64,000 nt of DNA, taken from NCBI RefSeq assembly GCF_900475935.1, contig NZ_LS483431.1, positions 806,001-870,000 on the forward strand, given 5' to 3'. The position numbers and the translations under genes were made by a program. The notes under the pieces are model-generated. The model searched no databases. It was not told the origin of the DNA and saw only the letters and a program-made list of their open reading frames with translations. Shown piece by piece: positions 9,040 through 17,025 of this stretch (position 1 is its first letter; every line of letters starts with the position of its first letter). The DNA comes from Campylobacter fetus subsp. fetus (GTDB taxonomy: Bacteria; Campylobacterota; Campylobacteria; Campylobacterales; Campylobacteraceae).

Positions 9040-10077
9040 ATGAAATTTGGTATAGTATTTGGCGGAGTGAGTTTTGAACATGAGATAAGCATAGTCTCGG
9101 CCATAGCGGTAAAAAAGGCTTTAAAGTGCGAACTTAGTTTTATTTTCGTAGATAAATTCGGAGATTTTTATCTTATAAATAGTGACGATATGAGAGCAAA
9201 TTTTTTTAGCAGTCATAAGTATAAAAACTCAAAAAAACTTCATCTAAAAAAAGGTGGTTTTGCGGCTCACGGGATATTTGGTATGAATGATCTAAACGTG
9301 GATTGCTATATAAATTTAATACACGGCAGAGATGGCGAAGACGGCAAAATAGCCGGTATGTTTGAGTTTTATAACGTAACTTTTATTGGCCCTAGATTAG
9401 AAGCTAGCGTGATGAGTTTCAACAAAGAACTCACAAAACTATTAGCTCATAAATGCGCTGTAAAATCTCTTCCTTATGAGATGATAAAAAGAGGCGATAT
9501 AGTTAAAACCGAACTTCCTTTTATACTAAAACCAGCAAGACTTGGAAGTAGTATAGGCGTGAGCGTTGTTAGGGATATTTCAAATTTAGATTATGCGTTA
9601 GACGTGGCATTTGAGTTTGATAAAGATATCTTAGTAGAGCCTTTTAAAGAAGGTATAAGAGAGTTTAATTTAGCAGGATTTAAAGCCGAAAATGATTTTA
9701 TATACTCTTTTATAGAAGAGCCAAAAAAGAATGATTTTTTAGATTTTGAACAAAAATATATGAGTTTTTCTAGTAGCTGTGCAAAAGAAGCCGATATAGA
9801 CGATAGTCTAAAAATAGCGATAAAAGACGCTTTTGCTAAAATTTATAATGGTGGAAATTTTGACGGAGCTTTGATAAGATGTGATTTTTTTGTTTTAGAT
9901 AATGAAGTTTATCTAAATGAGATAAATCCAAATCCCGGTAGCATGGCAAACTATTTATTTACCGACTTTACGTCATCTGTAGAAAAATTGGCGAATTCTA
10001 TAAAACCATCAAAAAATATAGATATAGACTATAAATTTATTAATTCTATAACAAGCAATAAAGGTAAGCTAGCATAA
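9040..10077 (+). CDS. ddl: D-alanine-D-alanine ligase
   Basis: ATP-grasp enzyme that makes D-Ala-D-Ala for peptidoglycan precursors in the cytoplasm. The 345-aa protein begins MKFGIVFGGVSFEHEISIVS, the Ddl N-terminal signature, continues with the ATP-grasp elements (LPFILKPARLGSSIGVSVV near 163) and ends with the Mg-binding segment VYLNEINPNPGSM near 288. Its product is the substrate of MurF, encoded three genes downstream on the same strand. AAGGATAG precedes the ATG. Confidence 0.95.
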   Translation: MKFGIVFGGVSFEHEISIVSAIAVKKALKCELSFIFVDKFGDFYLINSDDMRANFFSSHKYKNSKKLHLKKGGFAAHGIFGMNDLNVDCYINLIHGRDGEDGKIAGMFEFYNVTFIGPRLEASVMSFNKELTKLLAHKCAVKSLPYEMIKRGDIVKTELPFILKPARLGSSIGVSVVRDISNLDYALDVAFEFDKDILVEPFKEGIREFNLAGFKAENDFIYSFIEEPKKNDFLDFEQKYMSFSSSCAKEADIDDSLKIAIKDAFAKIYNGGNFDGALIRCDFFVLDNEVYLNEINPNPGSMANYLFTDFTSSVEKLANSIKPSKNIDIDYKFINSITSNKGKLA

Positions 10078-10145
10078 AACTTTAAAATCTTTCTAAGCCA
10101 AATTTATGTAGAATTTTACATAAAATTCTACATTAAGGATCTGTC

Positions 10146-10382
10146 ATGGCTACATTTAGTAAAAATGAAGTATACACCGCAACAGAAGTCGTGAGAAATT
10201 TTAGTTCCATACTTACTAAAATCGCAAAAGCAGAGATGAAAAGAGCGTTTATAGTTAAAAACAACCGCTTTGAAGCGGTACTTTTAAATATGGACGAGTA
10301 CGAAAGACTAAATGATGCAGTAGTTTTGCTAGAAGCGATATATACTACTCAGAAAAAAGAGAGAGCTGAAAATGGCGATTAA
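10146..10382 (+). CDS. Orphan Phd/YefM-family antitoxin-like protein
   Basis: Small protein of 78 aa. The pattern YTATEVVRNFSSILTKI, followed by a strand reading AFIVKNNRFEAVLLNMDEYERL, is the DNA-binding and dimerisation fold of the Phd/YefM antitoxin family. No RelE, Fic or Doc-like toxin gene adjoins it; it sits between ddl and an alpha/beta hydrolase and overlaps the latter by 11 bases. The same arrangement is, as far as I remember, found in C. jejuni, so it is probably a resident regulator of the operon rather than half of a toxin-antitoxin pair. RBS AAGGAT is well placed. Confidence 0.7.
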   Translation: MATFSKNEVYTATEVVRNFSSILTKIAKAEMKRAFIVKNNRFEAVLLNMDEYERLNDAVVLLEAIYTTQKKERAENGD

Positions 10383-11166
10383 AGACGTAAAGGTAAATGG
10401 CGGAGTTTATAGCATAAATTATGATATTGTAAATCCTAATGCAGATATTTCTATCTTGATTTTGCATGGATGGGGTGCAAATAAAGAGATTATGAAAAAA
10501 GCTTTTTTGAACCATTTAGATGATTTCAAACAGATATACATAGATCTTCCCGGTTTTGGTAAAAGTACTCTAAAACATCCTTTAGATACAAAAAAATACG
10601 CTATTATAGTATCTGAATTTTTAAATTTAATAGGCGTAAAACCTGATTTTATCATGGGGCATAGTTTTGGCGGCAAGGTTGCTAGCTTGTTAAATAGTCC
10701 TAGACTAGTTCTTTTAAGCAGCGCCGGCATAATAACTAAAAAATCATTTTTAGTTCGTTTTAAGATAAAGATTTTTAAACTAATTAAATTATTTGGTTTT
10801 GGTAAATTTTATAAACTGTTTGCGACAAAAGATGTGGCTGGAATGAGTAAAGAGATGTATGAAACTCTAAAAAATGTTGTTGATGAGGATTTTAGACATA
10901 TTTTTGCAAATTGCAAGGCTAAGACATTGATTTTCTGGGGAAAAGATGATAAATCAACGCCTCTTAAAAGCGGAGAAACTATATCGAAGCTTATCGTAAA
11001 TAGTGAGTTTTATCCGCTAAATGGTGACCACTTTTTCTTTTTATTGCACTCTAAATTTATAAGCGATAAGATAAAAATATCCTTAGCGCATGAGACTCAA
11101 AGTAAAAATTTAGATGACGCATATACACAAGGTTGTATTTTAGAATCAGGAGATGACGATGCTTGA
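10372..11166 (+). CDS. Alpha/beta hydrolase
   Basis: Serine hydrolase fold of 264 aa. It shows an oxyanion-loop segment ILILHGWGANKEIM (near 29-42), IYIDLPGFGKS (near 57), the nucleophile elbow GHSFGGK (Ser at about 97), a likely acid residue in FWGKDDKSTPL (near 190) and the catalytic His in LNGDHFFFL (near 220). The substrate is unknown. The gene overlaps its upstream neighbour by 11 bases, and its 3' end overlaps the 5' end of murF, so it is part of the ddl-murF transcription unit. Confidence 0.8.
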   Translation: MAIKDVKVNGGVYSINYDIVNPNADISILILHGWGANKEIMKKAFLNHLDDFKQIYIDLPGFGKSTLKHPLDTKKYAIIVSEFLNLIGVKPDFIMGHSFGGKVASLLNSPRLVLLSSAGIITKKSFLVRFKIKIFKLIKLFGFGKFYKLFATKDVAGMSKEMYETLKNVVDEDFRHIFANCKAKTLIFWGKDDKSTPLKSGETISKLIVNSEFYPLNGDHFFFLLHSKFISDKIKISLAHETQSKNLDDAYTQGCILESGDDDA

Positions 11167-12595
11167 AATATCTTTAAAATTAGTTTCAAATTTTATTATA
11201 ACGTTATGTTTTGGTTTGTATATCATCACTGCTTTGCAATGGTATAATTATAAATTTGAGCGTGTGTTATTTCATTATACTAAACCTTTGTGGCATCTTT
11301 ATTACGCTATTATTCCATTGACGTATATAAGTATGTTTCAAAATTATGTAATTTTATTTATCGGATCTATTTTATATGGCGTGGCCATTATTTTATGGCA
11401 AAAAAAGCTTGATAAAAGACTGGTTTTAACAAATCGAGTTAAGAGATTTTTTCTTTTTTTATTGATATTTTTTGTTGTTAGTTTATTTTTTAAATTTGAA
11501 CAGATAGCCGTATTACAGCTTATATTTAGTGTTGGTTTTGCTCTTTGTTTTAGCTTTATTTATGAGTATATTTTGGCTTTGAAATTTAAAAAAGAGGCTA
11601 AAAACAAGATAAATAACATTTCAAATTTAAAAATCGTATTGATAACTGCTAGTTTCGGTAAAACTAGTATGAAAAATTTTCTTTATGATATGCTAAAAGA
11701 TGATTTCAATGTTTATAAAACCCCAAGAAGCGTAAATACTTTATCAGGAATAATAAGAGATATAAATGAAAACCTAAGTTTTAATACCCAAATTTATATA
11801 GCTGAAGCAGGTGCTAGACTAAAAGGAGATATCAAAGATATAACTGAGTTTTTAGAGCCTCATTTTGTGATAGTCGGAGAGATAGGAGACGCTCATATAG
11901 AGTATTTTAAAAGCATAGAAAATGTTCGCACTACAAAGCTTGAAGCCCTTAATTCATCTAGAATTAAAAAAGCTTTTTTACATAGCTCTACTTTGAAAAA
12001 CTATGATAAAAATATAGTAATTTATGATATTTTGGTTAAAAATATAGTTTCAAATTTAGATGGAGTTAAATTTAGTATTTTATATAATGCTAAAGAACTT
12101 CATTTTAGTTCAAAGTTACTTGGAGGATTTAACGCTTATAATCTTTGTGCTTGTATACTTCTTGCGATGGAACTTGGAGTAAATGAGCAAACTCTTCAAA
12201 ATGCTATTTTAAAGATAAAAAGCGTGGAACATCGTTTGGAGAGGATTGAAGCTGGTGGAAAAATCATCATCGATGATAGTTTTAATGGAAATTTAAAAGG
12301 GATGAAAGAGAGCTATGAACTTGTAAATAGCTATAGCGGAAAGAAGGTATTGCTAACTCCTGGTATAGTTGAAGGAAAAAGTAGCTTAAATGAAGAGCTG
12401 TCAAAAAAGATAAATGAAGTGTTTGATATAGTCGTGATAACAAATAGTTTAAACGAGAAATCTCTTACTAAATTTCTTGTAAAACCAGAAGTCGTGCTGT
12501 TAAAAGATAGATCGCAAATGCAAGATTTTTTGGCAAATCATACTGTTGCCGGAGATCTCATTTTATTTAGTAATGACGCACCGAATTTCATATAA
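11159..12595 (+). CDS. murF: UDP-MurNAc-tripeptide-D-Ala-D-Ala ligase MurF
   Basis: Adds D-Ala-D-Ala to the UDP-MurNAc peptide. The protein of about 478 aa has an unusual N-terminal extension of about 145 residues with four or more hydrophobic segments, then the Mur ligase core: P-loop ASFGKTSMKN (about 167-176), the central domain (SVNTLSGIIRDINENL, AEAGARLKGDI) and a C-terminal domain with IDDSFNGNLKGM. Membrane-anchored MurF is typical of Campylobacter. I place the start at the second ATG: AGGAG (11148-11152) touches the first ATG at 11153 but is 6 bases from this one. It overlaps the hydrolase gene by 8 bases. Confidence 0.88.
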   Translation: MLEISLKLVSNFIITLCFGLYIITALQWYNYKFERVLFHYTKPLWHLYYAIIPLTYISMFQNYVILFIGSILYGVAIILWQKKLDKRLVLTNRVKRFFLFLLIFFVVSLFFKFEQIAVLQLIFSVGFALCFSFIYEYILALKFKKEAKNKINNISNLKIVLITASFGKTSMKNFLYDMLKDDFNVYKTPRSVNTLSGIIRDINENLSFNTQIYIAEAGARLKGDIKDITEFLEPHFVIVGEIGDAHIEYFKSIENVRTTKLEALNSSRIKKAFLHSSTLKNYDKNIVIYDILVKNIVSNLDGVKFSILYNAKELHFSSKLLGGFNAYNLCACILLAMELGVNEQTLQNAILKIKSVEHRLERIEAGGKIIIDDSFNGNLKGMKESYELVNSYSGKKVLLTPGIVEGKSSLNEELSKKINEVFDIVVITNSLNEKSLTKFLVKPEVVLLKDRSQMQDFLANHTVAGDLILFSNDAPNFI

Positions 12596-12616
12596 AGTAA
12601 GGCAGTATATAAATTT

Positions 12617-12652
12617 AAAAAAGAGCTAAATTTATTTAAAAATAGCTCTTTA
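12617..12652. terminator. Bidirectional terminator between murF and ackA
   Basis: AAAGAGCTA and TAGCTCTTT form a 9-bp stem (12620-12628 with 12643-12651), with A residues on the left and T residues on the right. It lies between convergent murF and ackA and can serve both. Confidence 0.75.
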
Positions 12653-12659
12653 ACAATTG

Positions 12660-13859
12660 TTATTTTTTTGATTGATTTATTATACGCAGAGTATCTTCTG
12701 CTATAGCTAGTTCTTCATCCGTAGGAACTATGATGATGCGAACTTTTGTTTCAGGAAGACCTACGCGGCGTGGCTCATCTTTTTTAGCGGCATTTTTATC
12801 TTTATCCATTCTTATACCAAATATTTCAAGTCCGCTACAAACGGCTTCCCTGATTCTAGCATCATTTTCACCTATACCAGCGGTAAATATGATAGCATTT
12901 ATTTCACCCAGTATTGATATATAAGCACCGATATATTTTTTTATGCGCAGCACAAACATCTCAAAAGCAAGTTTTGCATTTTCATCTCCGGCATCCATTC
13001 TAGCTTCTATTTCACGCATATCGTTTGAGCCGCCTATTGCTAAAAGACCGCTTTTCTTATTCATTATGGTATCAATTTCCTCGCCGCTTAAGTTTGCATT
13101 TTTCATCAAAAAAGGTACAATGGCAGGATCTATGCTTCCGCATCTTGTTCCCATCATAAGACCTTCAAGAGGAGTTAAACCCATACTTGTATCGATACAT
13201 TTTCCATTTTTTATAGCTGCTATACTAGCACCGTTTCCAAGGTGTAGCGTGATACAGCTAAAATGGTCAAAATCAACACCTAGAATTTTTGCGCCGGCTT
13301 TTGCTACAAACTGATGCGATGTACCGTGAGCACCGTATCTTCTTATTTTATATTTTTCATAAAATTCAATTGGAAGAGGGTACATATATGAGCTTTTTGG
13401 CATTGTTTGATGAAAAACGGTATCAAAAACAGCTACATTTGGAATATCTGGTCTAACTTTCAAAGTCTCTTTCATGCCTGCTAAGTGAGCTGGATTATGA
13501 AGCGGAGCAAGCGGTATAAGTTCTTCTATTTTTTGCAAAACATCATCATCTACAAGTACAGCGTCGTTGAAAAGATCTGCGCCTTGAACTACCCTGTGAC
13601 CTACGCCGTCTATCTCATCAAGGCTTGTTAATGCGTGACTGTTAAATAAAAGCTCATTCATCACGTCTATTCCTGTACCGTGATCAGGAATTTCTTCTCT
13701 TTTTTCAGCTATTTCACCGGTTTTCGTGACTATTTTTGCATATGAGTTTTTTGCGCCTATTTGTTCTATTAAACCTTTGCATATAACGCTTTCATCGCTC
13801 ATATCGTAAAGTTTAAATTTAATCGAGCTGCTACCTGAGTTTATAACCAAAATTTTCAT
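12660..13859 (-). CDS. ackA: Acetate kinase
   Basis: Converts acetyl phosphate plus ADP to acetate plus ATP, or the reverse. At 399 aa it has the normal length. It starts MKILVINSGSSSIKFKLYD (phosphate-binding loop), with VGHRVVQGA (near 86), VFDTVFHQTMP (near 143), RRYGAHGTSHQ (near 172), HLGNGASIAAI (near 206) and TAGIGENDARIRE (near 323), all family signatures. It starts on the base directly after the pta stop codon, with its AAGGAGAATA site inside the end of pta, so the two are co-translated. Confidence 0.96.
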   Translation of the reverse strand: MKILVINSGSSSIKFKLYDMSDESVICKGLIEQIGAKNSYAKIVTKTGEIAEKREEIPDHGTGIDVMNELLFNSHALTSLDEIDGVGHRVVQGADLFNDAVLVDDDVLQKIEELIPLAPLHNPAHLAGMKETLKVRPDIPNVAVFDTVFHQTMPKSSYMYPLPIEFYEKYKIRRYGAHGTSHQFVAKAGAKILGVDFDHFSCITLHLGNGASIAAIKNGKCIDTSMGLTPLEGLMMGTRCGSIDPAIVPFLMKNANLSGEEIDTIMNKKSGLLAIGGSNDMREIEARMDAGDENAKLAFEMFVLRIKKYIGAYISILGEINAIIFTAGIGENDARIREAVCSGLEIFGIRMDKDKNAAKKDEPRRVGLPETKVRIIIVPTDEELAIAEDTLRIINQSKK

Positions 13860-15254
13860 TTATTCTCCTTGAGATTGTATTGCGCTTATTAAGACCGTAT
13901 TTACTATATCTTCAACCAAACATCCACGACTTAGATCATTTACTGGTTTATTTAGTCCTTGCAAAATTGGACCTATAGCTATAGCATTTGCGGTTCTTTG
14001 TACTGCTTTATAGCAGATATTTCCGCAGTTTAAATTTGGAAATATAAATGTATTTGCGTTTCCAGCTACTGCTGAGTTTGGTAATTTTTTAGCGGCGACT
14101 GCTTTATCTACCGCAGCGTCAAACTGAATTGGACCTTCTATTTTTAAGTTAGGATCAAGTTCTTTTGCTTTTTTTGTTGCTTCTATTATAAAATCTACAT
14201 CTTCACCACATCCACTGTCGCCAGTGGAGTAACTTAGCATTGCTACTTTAGGATCAAGTCCAAAATTTTTAGCTGTTTTTGCAGTGCTTATAGCTATATT
14301 TGCTAGTTGGTCTGTTGTGGGATTTGGCGTGATAGCGCAATCTGCGTAAATTTGAGTTTTAGTATCTAAACAGACGATAAAACTTCCACTTACATTGCTA
14401 ATTCCCGGTTTCATTTTGATAAATTGAAGAGCAGGGCGAATGGTCTGTGCAGTAGTCGTGCTAGCTCCGCTTACCATAGCATCTGCTACGCCTTTATAAA
14501 CTAGCATCGTTCCAAAATACGTTCTATCCTCCATCAATGATTTTGCTTTTTCTAGCTCCATCCCTTTTGATTTTCTAAGTTCATATAAGGTATTTGTAAA
14601 ATCATCTTTGTAGGCGTTATCTTTTGTGTTTATAATAACTGCTTTTTCTAAATTTAGATTTAGAAATTCCGCTCTTTCTTCTATATTTATTTTTTCTCCT
14701 AAAAGTATTATATTCACAGCTTCATTTTCAAGCAAAATTTGAGCAGCTTTTAATACTCTATCATCATTGCTTTCTGGTAAAACTACTGTTTTCAAATTTG
14801 ATTTAGCTCTATCAAAAAGCATTTTTTCAAATTTAAGCGGCGTTATACAGCTACTGTTTGCGGTTTTTATCTCGTTTATATCATTAATGTAAGTAAATCC
14901 TAAAATATCTTTTTTAAACTCACTTTCTGGGCTGAGATAAAAAGGAGCGTTAAGATTTTTAGCTATATCGGCGTCAAGACTTTCTATCGAACTTCCTACT
15001 ATAACTATAAAATTCGCATCTATACTATCAAATTTAGAGATAATTGATTTTATTAATTGATTTTTTTTACCATTTTTTAAAATTTCTTTAGCTTCACTTT
15101 TTGTTAGAAAAGTGTTACAATTTTTCTCATTTATATCGCTAATGGGAAAAAATATAGTATTTTTGTTACTAATTTCACTAAGTTCTTTCAGTAAATTTTG
15201 CCTAAATTTATCGTTTTGGTAGTCCGATTCAAGAATATAGATAGCTTTTAACAC
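13860..15254 (-). CDS. pta: Phosphate acetyltransferase
   Basis: Interconverts acetyl-CoA and acetyl phosphate. The 464-aa protein has a shortened N-terminal region (about 1-135, a remnant of the P-loop/DRTGG part of long Pta proteins) and a complete C-terminal PTA_PTB catalytic domain (about 140-460), with VLPESNDDRVLKAA, DAMVSGASTTTAQTIRPALQ, GIKMKPGISNVSGSF-like sequence and ANTFIFPNLNCGNICYK. E. coli Pta is about 700 aa; this short form is usual in Campylobacter. The start is GTG behind TAGGAG. The gene is transcribed with ackA and is divergent from flgH. Confidence 0.93.
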   Translation of the reverse strand: MLKAIYILESDYQNDKFRQNLLKELSEISNKNTIFFPISDINEKNCNTFLTKSEAKEILKNGKKNQLIKSIISKFDSIDANFIVIVGSSIESLDADIAKNLNAPFYLSPESEFKKDILGFTYINDINEIKTANSSCITPLKFEKMLFDRAKSNLKTVVLPESNDDRVLKAAQILLENEAVNIILLGEKINIEERAEFLNLNLEKAVIINTKDNAYKDDFTNTLYELRKSKGMELEKAKSLMEDRTYFGTMLVYKGVADAMVSGASTTTAQTIRPALQFIKMKPGISNVSGSFIVCLDTKTQIYADCAITPNPTTDQLANIAISTAKTAKNFGLDPKVAMLSYSTGDSGCGEDVDFIIEATKKAKELDPNLKIEGPIQFDAAVDKAVAAKKLPNSAVAGNANTFIFPNLNCGNICYKAVQRTANAIAIGPILQGLNKPVNDLSRGCLVEDIVNTVLISAIQSQGE

Positions 15255-15277
15255 TGTTTTCTCCTATGTTTAATGTA

Positions 15278-15297
15278 TTTGGAACTCAATTTGCTTT
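15278..15297 (+). promoter_or_regulatory. Sigma-54 promoter of flgH
   Basis: TTTGGAACTCAATTTGCTTT has the invariant GG (15281-15282) and GC (15293-15294) exactly ten bases apart and matches the Campylobacter RpoN consensus TTGGAAC-N5-TTGCTT almost perfectly. It lies 33 bases upstream of the flgH start. The sigma factor itself is encoded at 46212 in this window. Confidence 0.88.
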
Positions 15298-15329
15298 AAT
15301 TGTAGCATATTTATATTTTAAGGCAGTTT

Positions 15330-16034
15330 ATGAAAAAGAAATATATTTTAGTTTTTATTTTACCGTTTTTTGCAGGTTGCGCAACAGGTGCCAACCCGGA
15401 CATTTCCATGGAGCCACCGGCATATGTGGAACAGCTTCCATCAAAAGAAAACGGCATAGGTGTAAGCAGTCCAGGCAGTCTTTTTGGTAGAGGAGACAAT
15501 CCGCTATTTTCAGATAGAAAAGCTATGAATGTAAATGATATCGTAACTGTTGTTATACAAGAGACGGCAAATCAAACATCAAAAGCCGATAAAACAACAA
15601 AAAAAGATAGCACTACGTCTTTGAGCGGAGGTACTTTTACGACTCCTGCTAACTCAGCGCTATCTGGAATCGCAAATGATATTAATAAAATTTCAGGCAT
15701 AGGATTTTCAGCCGGCGGAGCAAATAATTATAGCGGAAGCGGCACTAGTACTAGAAACGAGACTTTTAATACGACAGTTTCTGCAAGGATTATAAAAATC
15801 CTAAATAACGGTAATTATTTTATAGAAGGTAGTAAAGAGATCCTTATAAATAACGAAAAGCAGATAATGCAGATAAGTGGCGTTATAAGACCATATGATA
15901 TTAGCCAAAATAATCAAATAGAGTCTCGCTATATCTCTGATGCTAAGATACTATATAAGACAGAAGGAGATTTACAAAGAGCTACTAGCAAGCCTTGGGG
16001 AACAAAGGTTTTAGAGACTATTTGGCCTTTTTAA
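15330..16034 (+). CDS. flgH: Flagellar L-ring protein FlgH
   Basis: Outer-membrane lipoprotein that forms the L-ring around the flagellar rod. The 234-aa precursor has a signal peptide with lipobox FFAGC (Cys at about 16), followed by the family segment GSLFGRGDNPLFSDRKAMNV, VNDIVTVVIQETANQTSKAD (about 71-90), a Ser/Gly/Thr-rich middle part, and the conserved C-terminal domain with NYFIEGSKEILINNEKQ and ISGVIRPYDIS. Transcription is expected from the sigma-54 promoter at 15278, which places the gene in the mid-late flagellar class. Confidence 0.95.
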   Translation: MKKKYILVFILPFFAGCATGANPDISMEPPAYVEQLPSKENGIGVSSPGSLFGRGDNPLFSDRKAMNVNDIVTVVIQETANQTSKADKTTKKDSTTSLSGGTFTTPANSALSGIANDINKISGIGFSAGGANNYSGSGTSTRNETFNTTVSARIIKILNNGNYFIEGSKEILINNEKQIMQISGVIRPYDISQNNQIESRYISDAKILYKTEGDLQRATSKPWGTKVLETIWPF

Positions 16035-16071
16035 ATTTATAACATCGACTTTTGAATATTCCAAATGAAAA

Positions 16072-16113
16072 AGAGTTTAGCTTAAATTTATTATTTATAA
16101 TATGCTAAACTCT
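16072..16113 (+). terminator. Possible terminator after flgH
   Basis: AGAGTTTAGC (16072-16081) and GCTAAACTCT (16104-16113) are perfect 10-bp complements separated by 22 AT-rich bases. The U tract is weak, so this is a stem-loop of probable but unproven terminator function. Confidence 0.4.
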
Positions 16114-16217
16114 ACTTTGCTTACTTATAATATATAATTTATATTAAAACAATTATCAAAATATTTAGTATTTTTAGTTTAAATTCTCATTTATAAATTT
16201 AAGTGTAAAGGACAACT

Positions 16218-16841
16218 ATGAAAAAAACAGTTATAGCGATAAGCATCGCTTTGGCTTTTAATTTAAGTGCTGCTCAAAATGATCATATGCACGATTCCAT
16301 CGGTAATTCTGCGTCATATAAAATAATGATGAGTATGCATGAACCTATGGTAAATACTCCTTTTGTAAGTTCAGGCAGCGTGGAAGTCGATTTTTTAAGC
16401 AATATGATACCGCATCATCAAGGAGCGGTTGATTCTTCTAAGCTTCTACTTGAATTTAGTAAAAACGATACAGTAAGAAAGATAGCAAGCACCATAATAT
16501 CAGATCAAGAAAAAGAGATAAAAGAGTTTAACGATATTTTAAAAAACAAAACTTATTTTACTACAAAGCTAGATAGTGCTAAATATGATGAGTTTGTTGC
16601 CGCCGAAAGATTAGACATGAAAAATATGATGGCAGATATGGGAAAGGTAAAAGACACTAATAACGTAGATAGAGATTTTCTAGAGTCTATGATATTTCAT
16701 CATAAAGGTGCCATAGACGCTTCAAATCAAATTTTAAAATACACAAAAGATAAAACTATAATACAAATAGCAAAAAATATCATCAAAGCCCAAGAAAAAG
16801 AGATAAAAGAGTTTAACGAGCTTTTAAAAAGCGGTATTTAA
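16218..16841 (+). CDS. DUF305 periplasmic protein
   Basis: Exported protein of 207 aa with a signal peptide (about 1-18) and two copies of the DUF305 unit: DFLSNMIPHHQGAVDSSKLL (about 57-76) and DFLESMIFHHKGAIDASNQIL (about 154-174), each followed by a helix ending EKEIKEFN. The paired His residues and many Met residues (MHDSIG, KIMMSMHEPM, DMKNMMADMG) suggest metal binding; related CopM-type proteins bind copper or silver. The role here is inferred only. It stands alone, with a stem-loop at both ends of the gene region. Confidence 0.8.
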   Translation: MKKTVIAISIALAFNLSAAQNDHMHDSIGNSASYKIMMSMHEPMVNTPFVSSGSVEVDFLSNMIPHHQGAVDSSKLLLEFSKNDTVRKIASTIISDQEKEIKEFNDILKNKTYFTTKLDSAKYDEFVAAERLDMKNMMADMGKVKDTNNVDRDFLESMIFHHKGAIDASNQILKYTKDKTIIQIAKNIIKAQEKEIKEFNELLKSGI

Positions 16842-16898
16842 ATCTAAATATACTAAACTAAATATGCGATTTATCCTACTATAATTATATATAAATTT

Positions 16899-16936
16899 GA
16901 TAAGTGTGTGATTTCTACACACTTATCGATATTTTT
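16899..16936 (+). terminator. Stem-loop terminator after the DUF305 gene
   Basis: GATAAGTGTGT (16899-16909) pairs perfectly with ACACACTTATC (16917-16927) across a 7-base loop, followed by a short T run. It sits between the DUF305 gene and the ilvI promoter. Confidence 0.7.
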
Positions 16937-16993
16937 CATATATTTTTAACCTTGCTTTTATTCTGTTTTAAATTTACTTAACATAATTAACGC

Positions 16994-16999
16994 TATAAT
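16994..16999 (+). promoter_or_regulatory. Probable -10 element of ilvI
   Basis: TATAAT 26 bases upstream of the ilvI ATG, followed by the ribosome site AAAGGTGGA. No leader peptide rich in branched-chain codons was seen between the upstream stem-loop and ilvI. Confidence 0.5.
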
Positions 17000-17025
17000 T
17001 TTGTATTTTATACAAAGGTGGAACG

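Noticed and set aside
10146-11166. Possible toxin-antitoxin module
   Set aside because: The protein after the Phd/YefM-like gene is a full alpha/beta hydrolase with catalytic motifs, not a toxin, and both lie in a housekeeping operon.
15266-15490. 74-codon open frame on the plus strand overlapping the flgH start
   Set aside because: It lies over the sigma-54 promoter and the flgH signal peptide in another frame, has no ribosome site and no family resemblance.
16899-16936. Attenuator for the ilv genes
   Set aside because: No short leader peptide with repeated Ile, Val or Leu codons and no alternative pairing stem were seen; the hairpin better fits termination after the DUF305 gene.
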